Shown: positions 1 through 11,431, numbered from the stretch's first letter. The stretch: 64,000 bases of DNA from Balaenoptera acutorostrata (GCF_949987535.1 NC_080067.1:4960001-5024000); one strand, 5' to 3'. The notes: generated from the sequence alone by a model not told the origin. A program made the numbers and translations.

Positions 1-532
1 TCTGTAGGCTTCACCCTTGTTCTTTATTCTCCAAGAATAGCTAACCAAAGATTTATGGCTCAGATAGTGTTCCAACCACAAGCGAGACGTGACAGCTACT
101 TGGAGCTGCATGGTCCAGAGAGTCATCTCTGAAAATAGAAGATCACCCCCTCCCTAGCATGTAGCCCCTTCCTCTCTTCCTTACATAGTCTCCGAGCAAA
201 ACCTGGGGAGTGGAGAGTCAGTTCTTTGGGACAGGAGTCCACTTTCTCCCCAGGATTGCTGGCCTCCTCAACAAAGCTATCTTTCCCTTTATCCAACCCT
301 GTCTCTCAGTGTTGGATTCTTGAGTGATGAGCAGCCAAACCTGAGTTCGGTAACACAACTAAATCAGTCTTTTCTCACTTAATATGATCTTTCCTTTTTG
401 ACTTGGATCATATAGCCTGACGTCATGCACAGGACCTATTGTTTACTGCTTGTCAGTGTGGAGATATATTAGGGATTAGGTAGGAAATATGGGGGGGGGG
501 ATTCTTCTTCTTGACTTAGGTGCAGAAGGCAG
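1..532. other. Unassigned non-coding DNA
   Basis: I see no gene, RNA or repeat that I can name here. A run of ten or more G lies near position 491-500. Short open frames have no splice-site or composition support. Confidence 0.5.
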
Positions 533-1335
533 TGTCAGGGAAGAAGAAATTTTCCTTTACCATTCTAGGTTCTTCTAGCTGGTCCAAGAATTAAATTGAC
601 ATGAGACTGATTAACAGGAGAAAAACACACAAAAGTTTAGTAACATGTATACATGGAAGAGACCCAGAAAAACTGAGTAACTGGCAAAAGTGGCCAAAAC
701 CCTCACCTTAAATGCCATCTTCAGTTAAAGACAAAAGAGGATGTTGGGGGGTAGTGGTTTGGGAATTTAAAGGGCAGGGAGGCAATTGACATGGAGATGG
801 TGATGGGGTCAGGGCGGGCCTCCAAGATGAGCCACTCTGGTATTTGGATTATTTTGAGCTGAAAACAAGCAAGGCCTGAAAGACTCAGGAAGATACTTTG
901 AAGTTCCCCCTTACTGCCTAAAAGAATTTAAGAGAGGAAGCCTGTCCCAGAGCTATCACCACAGATAACTACGTAAACTATTAGGAGTGGTGGACAGGGA
1001 CGAACCTAGCAAAGCCCATTTCATCAAAGTCCTCACTGTGTCCCACTGTCTTTGGATGGCCCAGCAAACATTTATTTACCAAACGTTAACTCTTTTCATC
1101 TTCCTGTGAGTTACCTTCCTTCCCCTTGAAGCCTCAGGCCCCTACCTCTTTCTCCTTAGTCCAGAATATAGATACCTCACCTTGCCTTGCTGTCTTTGGA
1201 ATTCTTCATACTTATGTGAATTTCCTGTGTGCATGTAATAAATTCAATTTTTTCCCCTGGTAACCTGCCTTATGCCATTTTAATTGCCAGCCAAAAGAAC
1301 TAAGAGGGAAGAGAGGGGAAATTTCCCCTCCCACA
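533..1335 (+). mobile_element. ERV LTR (family D), sense
   Basis: The stretch starts TG and ends CA and carries an AATAAA polyadenylation signal near 1239-1244 within GCATGTAATAAATTC. Its near-terminal parts are loosely complementary (GAAATTTTCC near the start, GGAAATTTCCCC near the end), as LTRs often are. The length of about 800 bp is typical of an LTR. I do not see a clean TSD and cannot name the family with confidence. Its 804-1090 part recurs inverted immediately downstream, which supports its status as a repeat. No gag, pol or env is attached, so it looks like a solo LTR. Confidence 0.65.
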
Positions 1336-1640
1336 AAACAGAAAAGCAAATGTTTGGTAAACAAATGCAGAAACAATCGGACACAGAGAGGAATTTTAAC
1401 AGAGACTTTGCCAGGTTCCTCCCTGTCTACACACCTAGTTCATACTGTAGTTACCTATGGTGATACTCCCTTCCTGGAACAGGTCCTCTATCTACATTCT
1501 TTAGGCAGTTAGGGGGATGATCAATGGTTCTTCCAGAGTTTTCTGGGCCTTGATTGTTTTCAGCTCAAAATAATCCATGTGCCAAAGAGACATTTTGGGG
1601 TGGCAAATTTTGTTCCCTACAGAAGAGAGTTTAAAATATC
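1336..1640 (-). mobile_element. ERV LTR (family D), truncated, antisense
   Basis: The reverse complement of this stretch aligns along its length with 804-1090. Shared blocks include GGATTATTTTGAGCTGAAAACAA, here antisense at about 1555-1577, then 'actgcctaaa', 'tatcacca..aactac' and 'gacaggga.gaacct.gcaaag'. It is therefore a second, truncated copy of the LTR at 533-1335 in opposite orientation, butted to its end. Either a second insertion or a local inversion could have produced this. Confidence 0.7.
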
Positions 1641-2300
1641 TAGAATAGCTCCTTCCTGTCGTAGGGGATTATTTTGAGTTTCACTTGAGTCACAGGAAAG
1701 GCAGGAAGGTCAGGATTAAGAGAGGATGCAAATAAATGAGACATATTTGCAGCAAACCATTGGAGAGACTGAGGGGAGGGGAAAGATTCTATCTTGCAAT
1801 CAGCTCTGCAGTGCTCATCTCTACTGGCTGCAAGAAGTAAATATTAAAGCACTCACTCCCAAAGCTTTGTCATGAGAAAAATTGCTAGGAAGAAACACTG
1901 ATCTTAATTCCTGTCTGACAAGAACCCCTATCCAATGGTCCAGGAGGATACACCTCATCAAAGACAAATAATAACAAAAAGTATTCATGCAGAATGTATG
2001 CAATGGTGCTACAAGACAAAAGGAGGAAGTTTCAATGAAAGGATAAGAAACTTACCAGAAAATTGTTTCCCCAGAGTAGGAAAAAATCTGTGACTAAACA
2101 TATCACTGTGAATTTAAAAATGATAGTGAAGTAATCACTTACATAAAGCTAAGGACCAAAGTCGAGGTGTAAAAGATCAGGACCCAAATAAAGGGGGACA
2201 AGACCTTCACTTGCATGGCTCTCCCTGTCTCTTGTCATTTCTAAGTCATAACTATTTGTTCAGCTTCATTTAAAATAACCTCTGCACTTGAAACCTGATC
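1641..2300. other. Unassigned non-coding DNA
   Basis: No gene or repeat recognised. All frames are broken every few dozen codons, and no convincing splice-site pair flanks an open frame. Confidence 0.5.
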
Positions 2301-2304
2301 TGAT

Positions 2305-2423
2305 TCCTCCAGACCAGTAGTCAGTTGTTCTGGGGTGGGAGCTGAGAATTTGCATTTCTAAAGTGTTTCCAGGTGTTGAATTCTGAGGCTCCTAGTCCAG
2401 GGATCACACTTGGAGAACCACTG
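2305..2423 (-). mobile_element. MER5A-like hAT-Charlie element
   Basis: The right edge GGAGAACCACTG is the inverted hAT-Charlie terminus CAGTGGTTCTC. Internal text 'gaatttgcatttctaa..tgtttccaggtg' and 'gtccagggatcacacttgg' matches the antisense MER5A consensus. This is a non-autonomous DNA transposon without coding capacity, old and degenerate. The left edge is approximate. Confidence 0.75.
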
Positions 2424-3838
2424 GGCTAGTTTTTCTTTCTGTTTACTTCATTTTTTTTTTCCTGTTTTATATAAATGCTCAGGCTTTGTCTCTACTCTTC
2501 AAATCCTGGTATCAACCCCCCTTTGGCTTGTGGCCCACTGGGTCTTTCTGAAAACCATATAGGTGGCATGGAGGGACAGGAGTCAACCTGGAGCCATTCT
2601 GTAGATACTAGTTATAATTCTCTGATTTCTAAGCCACTTACAGGAGGATCTAACAGTTGAGGCAGATCAAGGCTTCTTTTCCTTTAATTCCTGAAAGGGG
2701 GAGGAATTATTCCAGCTAGATGGTATTTGATACTTAGCCTTGCTTTAAAAAAAGATATGGTTCCAGTTCTGAAGTCGGTTAAGATGTAATTCTTAGAATG
2801 ATAGGTCTACACCTTTAGGCACTGAAGGTGTTGTTGTTATGCTAATTTTAAGTGGCTACAACTCAGATGATCATTTTCAGATCCCTAGAAGGAAAGATAT
2901 ACCTAGGGATAAAGGTATGGTTTGATACTCTTCACTGTTGCTAGATTTATCTTTTTCTCTTTTTGTTCAGTGTGTTTACCACACAGCACTTGAAGTGAAA
3001 ATGAGCGTCACAGAGAGAAAAGGATTGAAGGAAAGTATGGCAGGTAGGAGGAAATAGAGGATGACCAGAGAAGGAAGGATAAAAGACAGGTCATGGGAGA
3101 CTTGAGGGCAAAGGATGGGGGGAGAGAACAGCTGGTGGGAGAAACAGAAAGGGAAGAAACCAGGGAGGCAACGGACCCAAAATGAAACCGTCATCTCTTT
3201 GTGGGAGCTGAAGCTTGCTGATGCAATCTGCTTCTCTCCTTCACTGCCACTGCTTCCGGTCAAGATCACGGTCACTGTACAGGCAGACATAGTCAGCGTG
3301 GGGGACCGGGCTTATGTTGTAGAGGAGGGAAATTGATGATGCCAGGATTGACTAGGAAGGAGGGGAAGAAGTGGCAACTCTCAGGTCAGGGAGACTACGT
3401 GGGGGCAGACATTTGGCCTCCCTTCACTTGGTGGATTTCTACTGTTCACTGAGCTGTAGGCTACCACGGACTTCTCATTGTTTACCTTTCCCCTCTTCCC
3501 AGGTGGCATTCCAGCTGGTGCTGCAGGTGTACCAGGAGCCTTGCCAGGAACTCTGTCATTCACACCAGGCAGACCTACCCTGACTTTGATAATTTCTGGC
3601 AAAGTTTGATCCCCATAGAGACAGAAACAGGGCTTTATCCATTGTGCTGTGATTTAAGGGTCAGAAAGACTACCTGCCTAGATGTTAAACTGATTGCCTG
3701 CCACAATACCTTAATTCTGTTCAGTGAATTAAGACTTTGTATTTCCAAAAAGGTACGTGTAAACCTAAAATGCATTCTTACAGAGGGAGTAATAAATTTA
3801 GCCCATGGTAGCCATAAATACATGTGGGTGAGTGAATA
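2424..3838. other. Unassigned DNA with an exon-like stretch at 3.5 kb
   Basis: No interspersed repeat that I can name. It contains a purine-rich part at 3000-3180 and a candidate exon-like reading frame at 3503-3609, listed separately. Nothing else supports a gene. Confidence 0.45.
3503..3609 (+). other. Exon-like Gly/Pro-rich reading frame, unproven
   Basis: A strong acceptor-like polypyrimidine tract and AG (TTTACCTTTCCCCTCTTCCCAG, 3481-3502) precedes an open frame that reads GGIPAGAAGVPGALPG and then runs to TGA at 3607-3609. Starting with a split glycine codon (G|GT) is the phase used by elastin-type exons, and the peptide is elastin- or collagen-like. I could not match it to a specific elastin exon, and no further repeats or donor site follow. 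Chance GC-rich sequence is a live alternative, so this is a lead and not a gene call. Confidence 0.15.
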
Positions 3839-3839
3839 A

Positions 3840-3965
3840 ATGATATTTATTGAGCTACTACTAGCTGCTAGACAAAACTAAATAGCCATTTTTGTACTAG
3901 GCACTGCACTCGGCATATTTTAAAATATAATAAATTAATCCCCACAACAACTTTGTCGAGTTTAG
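3840..3965 (-). mobile_element. MIR SINE fragment
   Basis: Antisense MIR text is visible: 'tttattgagct.cta', 'aggcactgcactcggcat', then 'taattaatccccacaacaactttg'. This is an ancient tRNA-derived SINE, highly diverged, with no visible TSD. Confidence 0.65.
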
Positions 3966-3997
3966 AGGTGAATGAATAGACTTTCCCTTTGGCATTT

Positions 3998-5460
3998 TCA
4001 TTCACTCAACATATAATGACTGCTTATCTCAGCGTAGTGCCAAGCCCTGGGGAATATAGTTGTGGATATATACTGGAGTTGAGAGCTAGTGAGGGAAAGT
4101 GAATTTTAAAGAAGATAGTTACCATGCGTGATAAGTGCATTTATGAGGGAAGTGGAAAATGTCAAGGGATCACATACAAGGGCAGCACACACAGACTCAG
4201 GGACTAAAGGAAGAACGCCTTGGGGAGGGACCATCCGAATAAGAGTAAAGCAGGCAGAGAGGTCAGTGACAGGAGTGATGCTGGCAGTGGGAACAGCATA
4301 GAAAAAGCCCAGCAGATACAGAGATGTTACAGGGCAACTGAAAATGATGTGTTACACTAAAATGTAGGAAATGAGGAAAGAGTGATATGTTTAGCATCAT
4401 AGGGCCTGTGTGTAGTAGAGCTGGAGCATTAGCTCAGTATTTTAAGCTCAAGAACCCCGCTCTTTACCATTCTCACATTCTTTCTACTTCAGCAACTTAC
4501 TGTGGGACTAGATAGCAGGGGCTTGAAGAATTGGATCAAAAAGGACCTGTGGGGTGAAGATTGTGGAAGACAGGACGAGAGCTAATCCCAGAGGTACCCA
4601 GATAAGACAGGCATAGGTGGGGTAAACTTTGCATCTGGTGGACTTTGATGGTAGTGATTGTTTTGAGTAGGATGAAAACGAAGGCACAGAAAGGACAGAG
4701 TTGTGGGACCCAAAAGAAAAGTTTCAAATTTTCTAAGTTCTATGGAGATCATGTTTCAGCAGCTGGAGTAGCCCCTGGTAATGTTACTTTCTCTCAAACT
4801 GGATGATATCTGAGGGCTTCTGTTTATGGCCGTCTCATTCCAACCCACTCATATATATAGAAATGAATAAGAGGTTAGCAGTCAGATGGTCTAATTCTCT
4901 AAACCAATAGTATGAAGGTCCTGGTGTGAGAAGAAGCATGTCATGTTTAGGGAACTAAAGGAAAGCCAGTGAGTTTGGAAAGCAGTGAAAGGAAGACAGA
5001 GCAGCATTCTGTCACAAAGGTAAGAAAGAGGGGTGGCCTAATGTCAAGTTTGTTAGACAAATTAAGGATTGAAATTTCCCAAAGACAGCAATAAGAAGCT
5101 ATTTAGTAGAGCAAGGCTATCATGACATCTTTATTGAAGATCACCGTGGATATTATGCAGAGAATAGATTGAAGGGGAGCAGGAGTGGATGGGAGTAGAC
5201 AAGATGGGAGATTATTAGGGTGATCTGGGCAGGGCATGATGATGGCTTGAACTAGGGAGGTGGTAGCATGAATGGAGCCTTGAGGACAGAATGGGGAGAT
5301 ATACACAAGGTGGAACTGGCTGGTCTTGGTGATAGTTTGGATGTGTCAGTGGGTTGGTGAGGAGGAAGAGACAGATGTTAACGACAACTCCCAGGTGTTC
5401 TGGATTTTATAGTTGACTACATCTTAACGCTATCACCAAGGTTAAGAACACTGTTTTGGT
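3998..5460 (-). mobile_element. Ancient LINE 3' region (L2-type), antisense
   Basis: The left end reads 'ttcactcaacat..gccaagccctggggaatatag', the antisense L2-type 3' terminus. It is followed by the antisense text usually paired with it (gaggcagcatgg-like, 'agatcaccgtggatat', 'gaggtggtagcatgaatggag', 'gactcccaggtgttctgg'). The middle part (4400-5050) is too decayed to follow, so this may be two fragments. The same family appears antisense at 36.4-37.2 kb and 53.1-53.5 kb and sense at 40.5-41.9 kb. Confidence 0.6.
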
Positions 5461-5683
5461 TTTGGATTTGTGGCAATTAGAGAAGCATTCTTGATGGAGC
5501 CAGATTCATTGCTGGAAACTTTTAAGTGTTAAAAGTTTCTTCTTCATATCCAGGATCTGACCTCTTACAGTTTTTCCATTTTTAATCCCTGGTTCTGCCC
5601 TCTGAGCCATGCACAACGCTGCCATGAGATTCTGCCCTTGGAGCCCAACCTGATGTCTCTCCTCACTGCAAAGAACTGTTTGC

Positions 5684-5686
<3 letters not shown>

Positions 5687-5725
<39 letters not shown>
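5687..5725. repeat. (GT)19 microsatellite
   Basis: An uninterrupted GT dinucleotide run of 39 bases. It is probably length-polymorphic and can form Z-DNA. Confidence 0.98.
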
Positions 5726-5727
<2 letters not shown>

Positions 5728-5833
5728 AGGGGACTTGCTGGATCTTGAGCTAAGTTTTGCCTGTGGTTAATTTTATGCAACATTATCTATTGGGTTTCTA
5801 ATCCATAGCATTGGGTTTGGCACTATGGCTTTT

Positions 5834-6195
5834 TTTTAAAAATAGATTTATTTATTTTATTTATTTATTTTTGGCTGTGCTGGGTCTTCGTTGCTGCACG
5901 CAGGCTTTCTCTAGTTGCGGCGAACGGGGGCTACTCTTCGTTGCGGTGCGCGGGCTTCTCATTGCGGTGGCTTCTCTTGTTGAGGAGTATGGGCTCTAGG
6001 CGTGCGGGCTTCATTAGTTGTGGCACACGGGCTCAGTAGTTGTGGCTCGCAGGCTCTAGAGCGCAGGCTCAGTAGTTGTGGTGCACGGGCTTAGTTGCTC
6101 CCTGGCATGTGGGATCTTCCCGGACCAGGGCTCGAACCCGTGTCCCCTGCATTGGCAGGTGGATTCTTAACCACCGCGCCACCAGAGAAGTCCCA
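5834..6195 (-). mobile_element. CHR-type tRNA-derived SINE, antisense
   Basis: In antisense it runs from an A/T-rich tail (TTTATTTATTTTTGGCTG) to the SINE head complement (CCACCAGAGAAGTCCC). The B-box complement GGCTCGAACCC lies near 6129. A perfect 14-bp TSD, GCACTATGGCTTTT, flanks it at 5820-5833 and 6196-6209. The intact TSD shows a fairly recent L1-mobilised insertion. The family is shared by cetaceans and, in related forms, other cetartiodactyls. Confidence 0.93.
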
Positions 6196-6247
6196 GCACT
6201 ATGGCTTTTACAAACATGCTAACGTATAGTCCTGGCTTTCAAAGGAA

Positions 6248-6612
6248 TTTTTTTTTATTGGAGTATAGTTGATTGCAATGTTGTGTTAGTTTCTGGTGTA
6301 CAGCAAAGTGATTCAGTTATATATATATAATTGGACCTTGTTATATATCTAATTTATATATAGTAGTTTGTATCTGCTAATCCCAAATTCCTAATTTATC
6401 CCTCTTTCCCTTTCCTCTTTGGTAACTGTAAGTTTGTTTTCTGTGTCTGTTTCTGTTTTGTAAGTTCATTTGTATCATTTTTTAGATTCCACATATAAGT
6501 GATAACATATGATATTTGTCTTTCTCTGTCTGACTTACTTATTTCTCTAGGTCTATCCCTGTTGCTGCAAATGGCGTTATTTCATTCTTTTTTATGGCTG
6601 AGTAGTAGTCCA

Positions 6613-6663
<51 letters not shown>

Positions 6664-7223
6664 CCACATCTTCTTTATCCATTCATCTCTTAATAGACAT
6701 TTCGGTTGCTTCCATGTTTGGCTACTATACATGGTGCTGCTATGAACAGTGGGATGCATGTATCTTTTTGAATTAGAGTTTTTGTCTTTTCCGAATATAC
6801 ACCCAGGAGTGGGATTGCTGGATCATATGGTAGCTCTATGTTTAGTTTTTAAAGGACCCTCTCTACTGTTCTCCATAGTGGCTGCACCAATATACATTCC
6901 CACCAACAGTCTACAAGGGTTCCCTTTTCTCCACACCCTCTCCAGCATTTATTATTTGTAGACATTTTTAACGATGGCCATTCTGACTGGTGTGAGGTAT
7001 AGTTTTGATTTGCATTTCTCTAATAATTAGCAATGTTGAGCATCTTTTCATGTGCCTGTTGGCCATCTGTATGTCTTCTTTGGAGAAATGCTTATTTAGG
7101 TCTTCTGCCCATTTTTTGATTGGATTGTTTGCTTTTCTGATATTGAGCTGTGTGAGCAGTTTGTATATTTTGGAAATTAAGCCCTTGTCGGTCACAATAT
7201 TTGCAAATACTTTTTCCCATGTC
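6248..7223 (-). mobile_element. L1, 5'-truncated, antisense
   Basis: The left end is the antisense L1 3' terminus (poly-T, then TTATTGGAGTATAGTTGATT). The sequence then runs through the antisense 3' UTR into ORF2. A 10-bp TSD, TTCAAAGGAA, flanks it at 6238-6247 and 7224-7233. The minus strand at 6968-7228 still encodes an ORF2 piece ([20 protein letters not shown]). That piece and the rest of ORF2 are interrupted, so the copy is dead. A (TA)n run lies inside. Confidence 0.93.
6617..6660. repeat. (TA)22 microsatellite within L1
   Basis: An alternating TA tract inside the antisense L1, at the place where the related L1 copies read 'ccattgtatatatg'. It is an expansion from a short TATATA seed. 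Confidence 0.95.
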
Positions 7224-7233
7224 TTCAAAGGAA

Positions 7234-9149
7234 ACTTTTATATTATTGTGGATCCAAGAGATGGCTCTAGGAAAAATCATAGCAACAATTCATGGCATTT
7301 CTGTGCATGGGTTAAGAAAATGAGACATGGAGGTTCATGTGGAAGTCCTACCTTTTCTTTGTACACAGAGGACACAGTCATCTTTCATGAACGAAATTGG
7401 AGACTTGTACAAAAAAGATACTTAGAGCAGGAACTATATGGCATGTGTCAGGAAATTAACAGAAGATTTAGAAAATATCATGAAGTCCAGCTTTCCCAAC
7501 GAAAATTCACTTCTGGAGGTGAACTTTTTTAATTGTCTAGGATATATCCCAGAGATGAGGGAAAGCAAGGGCACAACAGAGAGGACCTATATTATGATAT
7601 GGTTTTGTTTTATTCCCAACACCTAATGATACATGTTAGAAGAAAATGAATACTGGAAGTATGGATAAATAGATGAATAAATGGTGGATGGCTGTATGGG
7701 TGGATGGATGAATCAGTGAATGAATGAACTGAGGTAGCTCACTCCAGGCAAGGACTCACATATGGGACCAATCAAGTAGGAGGCACTAAAGGCTGAGTTC
7801 CAAGGGTGACAAGATTACCCATGGGGACTATTGAGAGTTTGTTAGGGAAGAAAGCTATGAACATCTAAATGTCATGGAGGCTAACTTCTTTAATTGATTC
7901 CCCAGTTTTAGAGGGTATCAGGGGAAAGTAGCTGTAAAAAAATCCCTAGACTTTGACCTGTAAGATTTTGGCATTCCTGACAGCCTATCTCATTTCAGAT
8001 ATCAATATAATCCAGACATCTGCTGTTAACAAAGGTGAATAACTACACCTGATTATGCAGATTGTAGTAAATGCTCTCTGCCTTTTAATGGGACAATAAG
8101 CGTGCACTTTTTGATTCAGATGATCATTTCTGTGTTACTTTCAATCTTTGCTATTTTTTCCCACTGGAATGAAGTTTCTGACTTGTTAATAAAGGCCAAG
8201 ACCTAGATTTTGGCACTTTTCTTCACGTCTTCATTTTGAAAGACTTTCATTTTTTATTTCTCTCTCTTCCCTCGGTGACAAGAATAAGGGAAGAGTAAAG
8301 TCCACCAGTGGACTCATAGAATGCCAGAGAATTAACATTGATGTATGACTTGCAATATGACATTTTAATTTCAGATTCAGGATTTATTCAAATTTTGTTT
8401 TCTTTAAAGTAGAAAGAGCAAAACTTTAAGGTGATGTCTCCTTGATTTGTGGCATTTCTCTGGTTTCCCTGATAGCCCTACTTGCAGCAGTAAATGGGTC
8501 AGGTGCCACTTTAGTACAATCTTTCATATCATCCATGAGCATTCTAACTCAGCTAGAAAAATAAATAGAAAATGTCAAACTGAATTTGCTGTCTTAACAA
8601 ATGCAAAATACTGCTGACCAAGGATTAATGACTTCCTTTGTTTCTGGAAAGGCTTCTAACCTCTTGAGAGGAGGGAAGGGGGAGTTTGCACCCTCTAAGT
8701 CCCAGAACATGCTGGTTTAACCCGACTTTTGCTCAGTTTTGTCAAGGAGTAGGTTAAGTGCTTGTAGTAACCTGAAGTTTTCCCATATAAAATAGAGAGT
8801 AAGAAATAGCATAATCATGCGTTAAAGTAGTTCTTTTTCATTTTTCCCCACAAATCTCTCACATTGTATCTACTTTGATACCAACAATCCATGCGAGATA
8901 GGTGTGGAAAATAATCAGCCTCATTAAAGTGATAAAACAAGTAAATATATTTTTATGTGACTTTACATACTTTCACGTATATAACCTTATGATATCCTTG
9001 CAACAAAGTTGAGGGAAGTGAATGTCAGAGATAAACCCAGGCAGATCAGATTAAAAATGGAAGCACAGGTTAAAGAAATGGTTTGATCACAGTGTCAGAA
9101 TATCTTCTGTTTCTACTGGCTTCCCACTTCTAGGCAGTGCTAGCAGACG
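7234..9149. other. Unassigned non-coding DNA
   Basis: Mostly unrecognised. 7234-7532 is open on the plus strand as an extension of a frame through the antisense L1, but it resembles no known protein. A degenerate ATGG/GATG tetranucleotide tract occupies about 7650-7735. The rest shows only AT-rich text without coding signals. Confidence 0.5.
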
Positions 9150-9242
9150 TTTGTGGAAAACCCGCAATGTGCCAGGCACCATGATAAGTGCTTTACACAC
9201 ATGAGCTTATTTCTGTCCATCCAATAACCAATCACACTCCCT
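9150..9242 (-). mobile_element. MIR SINE, left half (split by L1)
   Basis: Antisense MIR text 'caatgtgccaggcaccatgataagtgctttacacacatgagc' ends abruptly at the poly-T of the following L1. The continuation is found at about 10114-10240 on the other side of that L1. Confidence 0.75.
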
Positions 9243-10113
9243 TTTTTTTTTTTAACATCTTTATTGGAGTATAATTGCTTTAGAATGGTGTGTTAGTTTC
9301 TGCTTTATAACAAAGTGAATCAGTTATACATATATATGTTCCCATATCTCTTACCTCTTGCGTCTCCCTCCCTCCCACCCTCCCTATCCCACCCCTCTAG
9401 GTGGTCACAAACCACCGAGCTGATCTCCCTGTGCTATGCGGCTGCTTCCCACTAGCTATCTATTTTACATTTGGTAGTGTATATATGTGCATGCCACTCT
9501 CTCACTTTGTCACAGCTTACCCTTCCCCCTCCCCGTATCCTCAAGCCCATTCTCTAGTAGGTCTGTGTCTTTATTCCCGTCTTACCCCTAGGTTCTTCAT
9601 GACCTTTTTTTTTTTTTTCCTTAGATTCTATATATATGTGTTAGCATACGGTATTTGTTTTTCTCTTTCTGACTTACTTCACTCTGTATGACAGACTCTA
9701 ACTCCATCCACCTCACTACAAATAACTCAATTTCGTTTCTTTTTATGGCTGAGTAATATTCCATTGTATATATGTGCCACATCTTCTTTATCCATTCATC
9801 TGTCAGTGGACATGTAGGTTGCTTCCATGTCCTGGCTATTGTAAATAGAGCTGCAATGAACATTGTGGTACATGACTCTTTTTGACCTATGGTTTTCTCA
9901 GGGTATATGCCCAGTAGTGGGATTGCTGGGAAGTATGGTAGTTCTATTTTTAGTTTTTTAAGGAACCTCCATACTGTTCTCCATAGGGGCTGTATCAATT
10001 TACATTCCCACCAACAGTGCAAGAGTGTTCCCTTTTCTCCACACCCTCTCCAGCACTTATTGTTTCTAGATTTTTTGATGATGGCCATTCTGACTGGTGT
10101 GAGATGATATCTC
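9243..10113 (-). mobile_element. L1, 5'-truncated, antisense
   Basis: Poly-T, then 'aacatctttattggagtataattgcttta', marks the antisense 3' end. The right end breaks off at 'gatgatatctcat' within ORF2. The insertion sits inside a MIR. The ORF2 carboxy terminus is open to its natural stop, so this is a relatively young copy. Confidence 0.92.
9621..10112 (-). pseudogene. L1 ORF2p carboxy-terminal remnant
   Basis: The minus strand is open for about 160 codons to the normal ORF2 stop. It shows the carboxy-terminal cysteine-rich domain ([18 protein letters not shown], a C-x3-C-x7-H-x4-C pattern) followed by the conserved [18 protein letters not shown] and [13 protein letters not shown] blocks. Endonuclease and reverse transcriptase domains are absent because of 5' truncation. 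It is not expected to be translated or functional. Confidence 0.85.
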
Positions 10114-10240
10114 ATCCTTTTTATTGCCACAAAAACTGGACCTCTGGGAGAGTAAGTAACTTGTCTAAGTCATACAAAGTCTTGGAACTCAGAGTTGCTG
10201 TCCTTGGTCCTAAAAGTCCAAATTGATATCAGTACTTTTT
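10114..10240 (-). mobile_element. MIR SINE, right half (split by L1)
   Basis: 'gagagtaagtaacttgtctaagtcatacaaag.cttggaactcagagttg' is the antisense MIR core and 5' part. It continues the MIR interrupted at 9242. Confidence 0.7.
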
Positions 10241-10617
10241 GGATGCATCTTTGCCCCAGCTTACATTGTTCATACAATTTGTGAATTAGTTGAGTTTGCT
10301 TTCTAGCCTTCGTATCACTTCACATGCTCTGGGTGATTGTGATAGAATAAGCAAGGACAACAAGGTGAGATCCTCTCTTTTGGTGGGGTCAGCCAAAACC
10401 ATCAGCTTGTGAGAAATATTTATGGGCATTTGTCTCTAGTGACATAATCCCCAAAACTGCCTGATCCCAGAGAGCTCATGACATATGTTTAGTCATTTGC
10501 AGTGCTGAGCTGATGTCTTAAAGATCTAGCTTTGTGACTGCACTCCAGAGTGAGAGACCTGCTATCACAGTAGGGTAGTAACAGAACTCTCTGTGATGGT
10601 GAGTATTTTCTCTGTCT

Positions 10618-10770
10618 GCACTGTTCCATTGGTTGTCTCTTGCTATACGTGACTCTTAAGCACTTGACATTTGGCTAGTACAACTGAGGAGTTGTTTTTT
10701 AAATTTAATCAATGAAAATTTGCATTGAATAGTCACATGTGCCTGGTTGCTATAATATGGGATGGTGCAG
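10618..10770 (-). mobile_element. hAT-type DNA transposon fragment, family unnamed
   Basis: The text 'cttaagcacttgacatttggctagtacaactgagga', 'aatagtcacatgtgcctggttgct' and 'gatggtgcagctttagaa' follows a common mammalian non-autonomous DNA-transposon consensus. I recall its sequence but not its name with certainty. The strand is by convention and uncertain. Confidence 0.5.
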
Positions 10771-11107
10771 CTTTAGAAGAAATGGCCAGGAGACAAATGT
10801 CAAGTCTGGCCTTTTACCTAACAATCATAGTAGCCCAGTGAGAAAAATGTATCTTTTCTCCTTATTCTTTGAAACATGGTGGATTTTGAAACAAAGGTCA
10901 TCCTATGCTCACCTCTCAATGAAGAACTAGAATTCTTCACAGCTGTAGCATTTCACTGAACTTCAGAAGTGGTGAGTGAGGGAGATCCCATTCCTTATAC
11001 AGGCAACAAAGTTTAGGAGAATAATCACGTGTAAAAATTCTTGGAAGGTAGAGACCCTATCGTAATTTCCACTGTATCTCCTGCAAATACTCATATGTCA
11101 GACAGTA
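10771..11107. other. Unassigned non-coding DNA
   Basis: No gene or repeat recognised. Confidence 0.5.
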
Positions 11108-11109
11108 AC

Positions 11110-11112
<3 letters not shown>

Positions 11113-11157
<45 letters not shown>
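11113..11157. repeat. (TA)22 microsatellite abutting a SINE tail
   Basis: An alternating TA run between the left TSD and the antisense poly-A tail of the following SINE. It appears to have grown at the tail/target junction. Confidence 0.95.
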
Positions 11158-11171
<14 letters not shown>

Positions 11172-11431
11172 GGCTCTGTTGGGTCTTCGTTTCGTGCGAG
11201 GGCTTTCTCTAGTTGCGGCGAGCAGGGCCACTCTTCATCGCGGTGTGCGGGCCTCTCACTATCGCGGCCTCTCTTGTTGCGGAGCACAGGCTCCAGACGC
11301 GCAGGCTCAGTAGTTGTGGTTCACGGTCCCAGTTGCTCCGTGGCATGTGGGATCTTCCCAGGCCAGGGCTCGAACCCGTGTCCCCTGCATTGGCAGGCAG
11401 ACTTTCAACCACTGCGCCACCAGGGAAGCCC
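11118..11431 (-). mobile_element. CHR-type SINE, antisense, (TA)n-expanded tail
   Basis: Antisense body 'ttggctctgttgggtcttcg...ccaccagggaagccc', with B-box complement GGCTCGAACCC near 11367. TSD ACTATTATAT at 11108-11117 and 11432-11441. The diagnostic text 'ctatcgcggcctctcttgttgcgg' is shared with the copies at 56.5 and 59.9 kb, so these three belong to one subfamily. Confidence 0.9.

Noticed and set aside
7005..7532. 175-codon plus-strand frame
   Set aside because: The first part is antisense L1 ORF2. It crosses the L1 TSD at 7224-7233 into unrecognised DNA, so it is a chance join, with no domain.
9401..9691. Open frames with repeated text such as VTNHRADLPVLCGCFPLAIYF
   Set aside because: They are the antisense reading of the L1 3' UTR. 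The same frame recurs at 29754-29942 in another L1.
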